Part shown: positions 7,354 through 12,736 of the stretch, one piece after another
Layout: every line of letters starts with the position of its first letter
Position numbering within the stretch: the stretch's first letter is position 1
Translations under genes and position numbers: made by a program
Notes under the pieces: model-generated
The model's database searches: none
The model's input: the letters and a program-made list of their open reading frames with translations, nothing else
Told to the model about the DNA's origin: nothing
Origin: a bacterium
Lineage (GTDB): Bacteria; Latescibacterota; UBA2968
DNA length: 12,736 nt
Direction: 5' to 3'
NCBI GenBank assembly: GCA_027296045.1
Contig: JAPUJS010000094.1
Location: 1-12,736 of the forward strand

Positions 7354-8160
7354 ATGGACTTGAACCTACAAGTGGACCGTTTGAAAAAAGAAGGATGGTG
7401 TGTGGTAGAGGGCGTGATTCCCGATGGGGAAGTATCGGCTGTTCGTGAGCAGGTGGCGAAGGCAACGTCCAAACACGGTCGGTCGCCGGCGGCCGAGCGG
7501 GGGATCGGGCATGTGCCGGGGTTTATTGCATACGATCCGTCTATTGCTCCTTACCTGGCCAACCGGAAGGTGATGGATCTTTTGGAGGCGGTGTTGGGGG
7601 CATTTGTGCGGGTGTCGTTTACAACGGCGACCATTAATTATCCGGGCAACCAGCGGGGCACATGGCATGCGGATTGGCCGTTCAATCAGAGGAATGCGGC
7701 CCATGTACCGGCACCGTATCCGGATGTGATGATGCATGTGACCACGTTGTGGATGTTGTCGCCGTTTAGCAATGAAAATGGGGGTACATTGATTGTACCT
7801 GGAAGTCACCGAAAGCCGAACAATCCGACCGGGGATATTGGGGTAGATCCGATGGCGTCCCATCCAGAGGAGATCAACGCGACCGGATCGGCCGGAAGCG
7901 TGCTGGTGCTGGACAGCCGGATCTGGCACGCGACGGCGCCGAATCAGTCGGATGAAGCACGGGTGTCGGTGGTGGTGCGGTATGCGCCCTGGTGGTTGAA
8001 TACGCAGGTTTTGAGGCCGGGCTCGGAGGAACGGAAACAGATGGTGGACGAGCCGGGGTTGCGGGAGAACGATCAGCCGCTGGTGCCAAGAAAGGTGTAT
8101 GAGGGGTTGCCGGAAGGGGTGAAGCCGTTGTTTCGGCACTGGGTCCAGAAGGAGGGGTGA
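7354..8160 (+). CDS. Phytanoyl-CoA dioxygenase (PhyH) family Fe(II)/2-oxoglutarate oxygenase, copy 2
   Basis: This 268-residue protein is a paralogue of the gene at 4087-4944. The iron triad is H105-x-D107 (TWHADWPFN) and H192 (IWHATAPNQSD), with R203 as the likely 2-oxoglutarate ligand. Blocks shared with copy 1 include VEGVIPD near the N-terminus, APYLANRKVMD (66-76), AHVPAPYPD (116-124), ENGGTLIVPGSHR (141-153), AGSVLVLDSR (180-189), VRYAPWWLN (208-216) and VKPLFRHWV at the C-terminus. Copy 2 is shorter in the segment after the first helix (about 40-60) and differs around the substrate-facing loop (TATINYPGNQ here against TDCVITHPGS in copy 1). That suggests a related but different substrate or a successive oxidation. 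It is followed by the cysteine-synthase-like gene after 40 bases. Confidence 0.9.
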   Translation: MDLNLQVDRLKKEGWCVVEGVIPDGEVSAVREQVAKATSKHGRSPAAERGIGHVPGFIAYDPSIAPYLANRKVMDLLEAVLGAFVRVSFTTATINYPGNQRGTWHADWPFNQRNAAHVPAPYPDVMMHVTTLWMLSPFSNENGGTLIVPGSHRKPNNPTGDIGVDPMASHPEEINATGSAGSVLVLDSRIWHATAPNQSDEARVSVVVRYAPWWLNTQVLRPGSEERKQMVDEPGLRENDQPLVPRKVYEGLPEGVKPLFRHWVQKEG

Positions 8161-8187
8161 ATTAAGGCGGCTTGAAGGCCGACGCAT

Positions 8188-8193
8188 AGGAGG
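8188..8193 (+). promoter_or_regulatory. Perfect Shine-Dalgarno AGGAGG before the cysteine synthase gene
   Basis: AGGAGG with a 7-base spacer fixes the start at ATG 8201. An in-frame TTG at 8195 is only 1 base downstream of the site and is excluded. Confidence 0.8.
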
Positions 8194-8200
8194 TTTGGTT

Positions 8201-9160
8201 ATGCAAAAGGCTATTGCGAATCGGGTGTCCGACATCATTGGGAATACGCCGATGGTGCGGCTGGAGAATTTATCGCCTCCTGGCGGGGCGACGATTTTAG
8301 CGAAGATGGAATATTTGAATCCCGGGGGGAGTGTGAAGGATCGGATTGCGTTGAGCATGATTGAAGACGCAGAACAACAGGGGCGGTTAACGCCGGGGAT
8401 GACGATTGTGGAGGCGACCAGCGGGAATACGGGGATTGGGCTGGCGATGCTTTGTGCCAAGCTCAATTATCGGCTGGTGTTAACCATGCCGGAGACGATG
8501 AGTTTTGAGCGGCGGGCGCTGGTGACCCGGTATGGGGCCGATGTGGTGATCACGCCGGGGTCGGGGGATATGGACGGGGCCAAGCAGCGGGCGCAGGAAA
8601 TTATTGCGAAAAATCCGGGTTGTATTGAGTTGAAACAGTTCGACAATCCGGCCAATCCAGACGTACACCGGCGGACAACGGGGCCGGAAATTTTACGGGC
8701 GACGGAGGGGAAGGTGACGGCGTTTGTGGCGGGTATTGGGACGGGAGGTACGATTACGGGTGTGGGTGAAGTGCTGAAGGGCGAGATTTCTGGCGTGACA
8801 GTGATTGGGGTGGAGCCTGCCGGATCAGCGGTGCTGAACGGCAAGTCGCCGGGTCCCCACGCGATTGAGGGGATTGGGGCGGGCTTTGTGCCTTCGATTT
8901 TGAATCGGGATATTCTGGACGATGTGTTGATGGTAGAAGATCGGGAGGCATTTGATATGACGGAGACGCTGGCCCGGGAGGAGGCGCTTCTGGTGGGGAT
9001 TTCATCCGGGGCGAATGTGCTGGCTGCCCGCCGGGTGGCCGAAGGGCTATTGTCGGACGATGTGGTGGTAACCGTATTGTGCGATACGGGCACACGGTAT
9101 TTTAGTATTGAGGAATATTTCCGGAAAGATGAGGTGCAAAGTCAGAGTGTGTTGCTTTAG
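8201..9160 (+). CDS. cysK: Cysteine synthase family PLP enzyme (O-acetylserine sulfhydrylase type)
   Basis: This 319-residue fold-type II PLP enzyme most likely makes cysteine from O-acetylserine and sulfide. Visible are the PLP lysine K46 in NPGGSVKDR, the substrate loop TSGNTG (73-78), ETMSFERRALV (98-108) as in CysK, the phosphate loop GTGGT (180-184), the CysK-like PHAIEGIGAGFVP (219-231), and the pyridine-contact serine in GISSGAN (266-272). Length is typical. No serine acetyltransferase (CysE) is adjacent. The gene sits 8 bases before a putative sulfur-oxyanion transporter gene, which supports a sulfur role. Relatives with the same fold use other acceptors or donors (cystathionine beta-synthase, cysteate or 2,3-diaminopropionate synthases). 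The position in an oxygenase/nitrilase cluster leaves such a specialised role open, so the symbol reflects family resemblance rather than proven activity. Confidence 0.88.
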   Translation: MQKAIANRVSDIIGNTPMVRLENLSPPGGATILAKMEYLNPGGSVKDRIALSMIEDAEQQGRLTPGMTIVEATSGNTGIGLAMLCAKLNYRLVLTMPETMSFERRALVTRYGADVVITPGSGDMDGAKQRAQEIIAKNPGCIELKQFDNPANPDVHRRTTGPEILRATEGKVTAFVAGIGTGGTITGVGEVLKGEISGVTVIGVEPAGSAVLNGKSPGPHAIEGIGAGFVPSILNRDILDDVLMVEDREAFDMTETLAREEALLVGISSGANVLAARRVAEGLLSDDVVVTVLCDTGTRYFSIEEYFRKDEVQSQSVLL

Positions 9161-9168
9161 GGGGGACG

Positions 9169-10311
9169 ATGGATCTGAGTCCGAAAGAACGGGCGTTTGA
9201 GTCGCGGTTTCGGAGAAAGCTGTCTGTTTGGCCGCAGGAGAGCCCCTGGCCGGGCATTTGTGTGTGTGCCCTGTTGACCTGGTTGGGGGCTTATTTGCAC
9301 CGGTTGCCTTTTCCGCCTTTTACGCTTTCTGGCGGACTGCATCCCATCAGCACTGTATTGCTGGTCTTGCTTTTGGGAATGGGTGTGCGAAATCTGATTC
9401 CGGCATCCGCCAAATTGAAACCGGGCGTGAACACCGTGGTGAAGAAATGGTTGCCGGTGGGAATTGTGCTTTTAGGTGCCGGGTTAAATTTTTACGACCT
9501 GGTGCAAGTAGCGGTCCAGGTGATGGTGGGGGCGGCCGTGCTGATTGCGGTGGTGATTGTGCTGACGTGTGTGTTGACACGGTGGTTTCAGATCCAGGAA
9601 AAGCTGGGTTTGTTGATTGGGGTAGGTACGGCGATTTGCGGCAGTTCGGCCATTGTGGCGGTCGCTCCGGCGGTGGAGGCGAAGGAGGAGGAGATGGCCT
9701 ATTCGATTGGCGTGATCAATTTGTTGGGGGTGGTGGCTATGCTGGTCTTTCCGGTGCTGGGGTCGGTGTTTGCACTGGAGGCCGGGGTGTATGGGGTGTG
9801 GTGTGGGTTGGGGATTCACGCGACACCCCAGGTGATTGCGGCGGGGTTTGCGCATCTTGGAGACGGGCAGACAGCGGGCGAGATGGCGACGATTGTGAAA
9901 CTGGTGCGGATTTCTCTTTTGGGACCTGCCGTATTTGTACTGGGTGCGTGGTATGCCTATCGGCAGCGACAGCAGACGGCTTATCTTGGTGGGCCCGTGC
10001 ACTATTCGAAATTGGTGCCGGGGTTCGTGGTGTTGTTTTTGGGAATGGCACTGTTGCGGACCACAGGCTTGTTGCCGGAAGTGACGCTGCATATGACAGA
10101 CCAGTTTGCGTTTGGCGCCGGGGATCGGCTTGTGGATGTGGCAGGGATTTTGAGTCTGACGGGAAAGTGGATCATCACGGGGGCGATGGCGGGTGTGGGA
10201 TTATCAACGGAATTTCGGACGATGAAAGCGGGGGGCTTTCGGCCGTTGATGCTGGGGGTGTTGGCGGCGGTGGGTATTGCACTTTTGGGTTTGCTGATTG
10301 CAAGTTTCTAA
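9169..10311 (+). CDS. UPF0324/YeiH family membrane protein, putative sulfur-oxyanion exporter
   Basis: This 380-residue inner-membrane protein has about ten hydrophobic segments (near 28-45, 60-76, 95-108, 114-136, 146-168, 178-200, 205-225, 243-262, 281-298, 331-348 and 360-379). The family signature is GVGTAICGSSAIVAVAP at 151-167, with GIHATPQVIAAG (215-226), IVKLVR (242-247) and AGVGLST (341-347) also typical. Members are annotated as putative sulfate exporters, and some have been linked to sulfite export in sulfonate degradation (family knowledge, mostly unproven biochemically). The start at 9169 has a G-rich Shine-Dalgarno (9160-9166) and lies 8 bases after the cysteine synthase stop, implying tight co-expression. 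Family membership is secure; the transported ion is not. A second long open frame overlaps it in another phase (from 9228) and is treated as spurious. Confidence 0.88.
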   Translation: MDLSPKERAFESRFRRKLSVWPQESPWPGICVCALLTWLGAYLHRLPFPPFTLSGGLHPISTVLLVLLLGMGVRNLIPASAKLKPGVNTVVKKWLPVGIVLLGAGLNFYDLVQVAVQVMVGAAVLIAVVIVLTCVLTRWFQIQEKLGLLIGVGTAICGSSAIVAVAPAVEAKEEEMAYSIGVINLLGVVAMLVFPVLGSVFALEAGVYGVWCGLGIHATPQVIAAGFAHLGDGQTAGEMATIVKLVRISLLGPAVFVLGAWYAYRQRQQTAYLGGPVHYSKLVPGFVVLFLGMALLRTTGLLPEVTLHMTDQFAFGAGDRLVDVAGILSLTGKWIITGAMAGVGLSTEFRTMKAGGFRPLMLGVLAAVGIALLGLLIASF

Positions 10312-10322
10312 AGGGGGACGCG

Positions 10323-10397
10323 ATGGCAGAAGGGATTTATCAGATGCAATCCGGTTATTCTGTGCGTACATTGTTTGCCCAATGGAGAAAACCATGA
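10323..10397 (+). CDS. Possible 24-residue ORF overlapping the next gene
   Basis: A 24-codon frame starts at ATG 10323, preceded by AGGGGGA with a short spacer, almost the same leader as that before the transporter gene. Its product is MAEGIYQMQSGYSVRTLFAQ followed by WRKP. Its TGA (10395-10397) overlaps the ATG of the propeller gene (10394) as ATGA, the pattern of translational coupling. It has no recognisable domain or membrane segment. It could be a coupling leader peptide or a chance frame, since it is the tail of a long open frame that runs antiphase through the transporter gene. Confidence that it is translated is low to moderate. Confidence 0.35.
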   Translation: MAEGIYQMQSGYSVRTLFAQWRKP

Positions 10398-11626
10398 CGA
10401 TTTCAGATGTTTTCCCCCGTTATACGGACTTCGATCCTCTGGTGCCAGTGTGGTGCGTGACACCCAATATCGATGGATGTGTGCACCGGTTTTTTGACGC
10501 TTCTTCGATCAGCCCCTCGGGACGCTATGTAGGGGTGACGCGGTTGCGGTTTGAGGATCGGATGCCGAAGCCCGGCGATTCAGCAGATGTGGTGCTGGTG
10601 GATCTGGAAGCCGGGACGGAGCAGGTGATTGCGGAGACTCGGGGCTGGGACACGCAACTGGGGGCGCAGGTGCAGTGGGGGGTGGACGATTCGCAGTTGT
10701 TTTTTAACGATCTGGACCCCCAAACGTGGTGTCCTTTTGGGGTGCGGTTCGATCCAGAGACCGGCGATCGAAAGAAACTGGACGGTACGGTTTATATGGT
10801 CTCGCGAGATGGCAAGTGGGCGGCCAGTCCGTGTTTGCGGCGGATCGGGCAGACCCAGGCCGGGTATGGTGTGCTGGTGCCGGATGTGCCTGAAAATCGA
10901 GGTGCTCCGGACGATGACGGGTTGTTTGTGACCAATACGGAAACGGGAGAATGCAAGCTGTTGGTGTCGATCCGAGAGATGGTTGTGGCAACCGGACTGG
11001 ATTCGGAGGAATATGCAGGCGGTGATTTTTACGCTTTTCATGTAAAGTGGAACCCGCAGGGTGATCGGTTGATGGTGGTGCTGCGGTGGATTATTCAGGG
11101 CGAAAAAAAGGTGGGACGGAAGCTGAATTTGATTACGATGAAGGCCGATGGGTCGGATCTTCACATTGCGATTCCAGATGCCGAGTGGGGCAAAGGAGGG
11201 CATCACCCGGACTGGGCACCGGACGGGGAGACGGTGACGATCAATATCAAAACGGACGGGGAGACGCTCCGGTTTGTGAAGGCCCATTTTGACGGGACCG
11301 ATTATGGGGTGATGACCGAGGGCGCACCTGGATCGGGCCATCCTTCGCTGCACAAAAACGGGCGGCATATGCTGACGGATGTATATTTACACGAGTCTTT
11401 GGCCTATGGCGATGGGACGACTCCGATTCGGTGGATTGATCTGGAAACGGGTGAAGAGCAGGTGCTGATTCGCATCCACAACGATCCGCCTTATTCGGGT
11501 CCTGGGAACGAACTTCGGATCGATCCCCATCCGGCGTGGGATCGGGCGTATCAACGGATTGTATTTAATGGATGCGACCGGGGTGTTCGGCGGGTGTATG
11601 TGGCGGATTTGAGTGGGATTGTTTGA
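10394..11626 (+). CDS. Oligogalacturonate-lyase-like / TolB-like beta-propeller protein
   Basis: This 410-residue protein consists of repeated beta-propeller blades of the WD40-like/TolB type. Blade marks are SPSGRYVGVT (40-49), VSRDGKWAA (136-144), WNPQGDRLMVV (219-229), HPDWAPDGETVTI (271-283) and HPSLHKNGRHMLTD (316-329). A set of histidines recurs at blade starts (H216, H270, H271, H316, H379). In the PL22 oligogalacturonate lyase family comparable histidines bind Mn(II) near the active site, so a lyase or related uronate-processing role is possible. A non-catalytic binding protein is equally compatible. No signal peptide is seen, so it is likely cytoplasmic. The start at 10394 has GGAG at 10384-10387; a longer in-frame extension upstream has no propeller character. 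It is the last gene before the hairpin terminator and the final member of the cluster. Confidence 0.72.
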   Translation: MTISDVFPRYTDFDPLVPVWCVTPNIDGCVHRFFDASSISPSGRYVGVTRLRFEDRMPKPGDSADVVLVDLEAGTEQVIAETRGWDTQLGAQVQWGVDDSQLFFNDLDPQTWCPFGVRFDPETGDRKKLDGTVYMVSRDGKWAASPCLRRIGQTQAGYGVLVPDVPENRGAPDDDGLFVTNTETGECKLLVSIREMVVATGLDSEEYAGGDFYAFHVKWNPQGDRLMVVLRWIIQGEKKVGRKLNLITMKADGSDLHIAIPDAEWGKGGHHPDWAPDGETVTINIKTDGETLRFVKAHFDGTDYGVMTEGAPGSGHPSLHKNGRHMLTDVYLHESLAYGDGTTPIRWIDLETGEEQVLIRIHNDPPYSGPGNELRIDPHPAWDRAYQRIVFNGCDRGVRRVYVADLSGIV

Positions 11627-11657
11627 AGCACTGTGTCGTTCAGAAAAATGACTATCG

Positions 11658-11680
11658 GGGCGGACTGAGGTCCGCCCTTT
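11658..11680 (+). terminator. Hairpin terminator after the plus-strand cluster
   Basis: GGGCGGAC (11658-11665) pairs perfectly with GTCCGCCC (11670-11677) around the tetraloop TGAG, followed by TTT. The 8-bp GC-rich stem directly after the propeller gene fits an intrinsic terminator. The T run is short, so read-through into the glycosyltransferase gene 30 bases on is possible. Confidence 0.8.
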
Positions 11681-11706
11681 GTGGTGGTGAAGGGGACATT
11701 GGGTAT

Positions 11707-12736
11707 ATGAGAAACGAAGCACTCAAAAATGACAGTTGGATCAATGTGAATACCTATCGGCTCACATCCCGGCAGATCTGTTTTTTGTTGCTGTTGCTGA
11801 CGTATGCTGGGGTCATCCTGATCACATTTCAGGATTATGGGATTACAAACGACGAGGGCCCGCATGTTAAGTATGGTTACAGCGTGGTGTATTGGTATGC
11901 AACCCTGTTTGAAGAACGCAGGATGTTTAGTTGGACAAATGTGTGGCTTTATGGAGGGCTCTACGATACGATCTCCGCTCTGGCCACCCAAATCTCGCCA
12001 TTGGATCTATACGATACGCGACATCTGTGTAATGCGGCCGTTGGATTTTTGGGCATCCTGGCGGCCTATAAGCTGGGGTGTGTCCTGGGCGGTGGATGGG
12101 CGGGAGTGCTTGCGACCTTATTTTTAGTCTTAACACCCCGGTATTATGGTCATGCATTTAACAACCACAAGGATTTGCCATTTGCTGTGTTCTACCTGTG
12201 GAGCGTCTATGGCATTGTCCGCTGTTTGGGAACACTGCCTGATGTGTCTTGGCGCAGGCTGGTTTGGACGGGATTGGCCATCGGATGTGCGATGGGGATT
12301 CGAGTGGGTGGGATGATGCTGATGGGGATTGCAGGTCTGTTTTGGGGGGTTCGTTATCTCCAGCTTTGGTTGGAAGATCGTTCGTCTTTCTGGCCGTTGT
12401 TGGGTCGGTATGCGATGCAGGTGGGTCTGGTGTTTGGCGTGAGTTATGGTGTGATGTTGTTGTGCTGGCCCTGGGCACAGACCAATCCGCTGGTACATCC
12501 TTTTAAGGCACTCACTGTCTTTTCGAAATTTCCAGGGCAACACATAAATTTGTTCGAAGGGCGTTATTTTTTGAGTACCGAGATGCCATGGTATTATGCG
12601 CCTAAATGGTTGCTGTTGACGCTGCCTGAATTTGTTTTCCTGGGCCTTCTGGCAGGCAGTGTTTGTCTGATATTTCGGATAATTCGGGCGGGTTGGGAAG
12701 ATCGACTGTTGCAGGTAGGGGTGCCAGTTTTCGGTG
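11707..12736 (+). CDS. GT-C family membrane glycosyltransferase (GT39/ArnT-like), N-terminal part
   Basis: At least 343 residues are present; the gene continues past the window edge. The frame is open from ATG 11707 to 12736. An N-terminal membrane segment (about 24-41) is followed by GITNDEGPH, whose D49-E50 pair in the first outer loop is the usual catalytic/metal site of polyprenyl-phosphate-sugar-using GT-C enzymes. Further segments lie near 110-122, 129-143, 158-172, 187-213, 236-254 and 301-325. LTPRYYGHAFNNHKDLPFA (142-160) and TEMPWYYAPKW (291-301) resemble conserved loops of this family. It would transfer a sugar from a lipid carrier to a lipid or protein on the outer face of the membrane. 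The Shine-Dalgarno is weak (GGGG about 11 bases upstream). The hairpin before it suggests a separate transcription unit, although no promoter is visible in the short gap. Confidence 0.8.
   Translation, partial: MRNEALKNDSWINVNTYRLTSRQICFLLLLLTYAGVILITFQDYGITNDEGPHVKYGYSVVYWYATLFEERRMFSWTNVWLYGGLYDTISALATQISPLDLYDTRHLCNAAVGFLGILAAYKLGCVLGGGWAGVLATLFLVLTPRYYGHAFNNHKDLPFAVFYLWSVYGIVRCLGTLPDVSWRRLVWTGLAIGCAMGIRVGGMMLMGIAGLFWGVRYLQLWLEDRSSFWPLLGRYAMQVGLVFGVSYGVMLLCWPWAQTNPLVHPFKALTVFSKFPGQHINLFEGRYFLSTEMPWYYAPKWLLLTLPEFVFLGLLAGSVCLIFRIIRAGWEDRLLQVGVPVFG

Noticed and set aside
8161..8187. Small inverted repeat CGGC/GCCG as a possible terminator between oxygenase copy 2 and cysK
   Set aside because: The stem is only about 4 bp, with no T run, and is followed immediately by a perfect Shine-Dalgarno; transcription probably continues.
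7366..8466. A 366-codon minus-strand open frame
   Set aside because: It is antisense to oxygenase copy 2 and the start of the cysteine synthase gene, both of which have clear motifs. Its product is Arg/Pro/His-rich, typical of a shadow frame.
9228..10397. A 389-codon plus-strand open frame overlapping the UPF0324 transporter
   Set aside because: The transporter frame has the family signature and membrane segments. The overlapping frame gives a Gly/Cys/Asp-rich product with no recognisable domain; only its last 24 codons are considered separately.

Overview
The window is a stretch of bacterial chromosome with compact, operon-like gene packing, clear Shine-Dalgarno sequences and moderately high G+C. 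Two family-level clues hint at lineage. It has paralogous phytanoyl-CoA-dioxygenase-type oxygenases beside TIM-barrel isomerase and nitrilase genes, and an oligogalacturonate-lyase-like propeller gene. Such sets are common in uncultivated environmental groups such as Poribacteria and Latescibacterota. That assignment is an inference from gene content only, with low confidence. No rRNA, tRNA, CRISPR array, transposase or phage gene was seen.

Layout. (1) Positions 41-4005, minus strand: a two-gene RNA-repair operon, hen1 (3'-terminal RNA 2'-O-methyltransferase) followed by pnkp (kinase-phosphatase-ligase), joined by a 4-base ATGA stop/start overlap. (2) Positions 4006-4086: a short divergent intergenic region. 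(3) Positions 4087-11626, plus strand: a likely operon in the order Fe(II)/2-oxoglutarate oxygenase (PhyH family), TIM-barrel isomerase/epimerase, nitrilase-superfamily amidohydrolase with an extra N-terminal domain, a second PhyH oxygenase, a cysteine-synthase-type PLP enzyme, a UPF0324/YeiH membrane transporter, a possible 24-codon ORF, and an oligogalacturonate-lyase/TolB-like beta-propeller. It ends at a perfect 8-bp hairpin terminator at 11658-11677. (4) Positions 11707-12736, plus strand: the N-terminal part of a GT-C membrane glycosyltransferase that runs off the window.

How the parts work together. Hen1 and Pnkp form a known bacterial system that seals RNAs cut by ribotoxins and marks the repaired site with a 2'-O-methyl group. 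All key residues of the kinase, phosphatase, ligase and methyltransferase can be seen, so the system looks intact. The plus-strand cassette is not a pathway I recognise. Two oxygenases, an isomerase, a C-N hydrolase, a sulfur-handling PLP enzyme and a putative sulfur-oxyanion exporter could together process an organosulfur or amide-containing small molecule. This grouping is the best candidate here for an undescribed pathway; the substrate is unknown.

The plus strand is rich in G and T across both gene orientations, so the skew looks tied to replication rather than to transcription. If so, the plus strand is the leading strand and the RNA-repair operon is transcribed head-on to the fork. This composition also produces many long spurious open frames.
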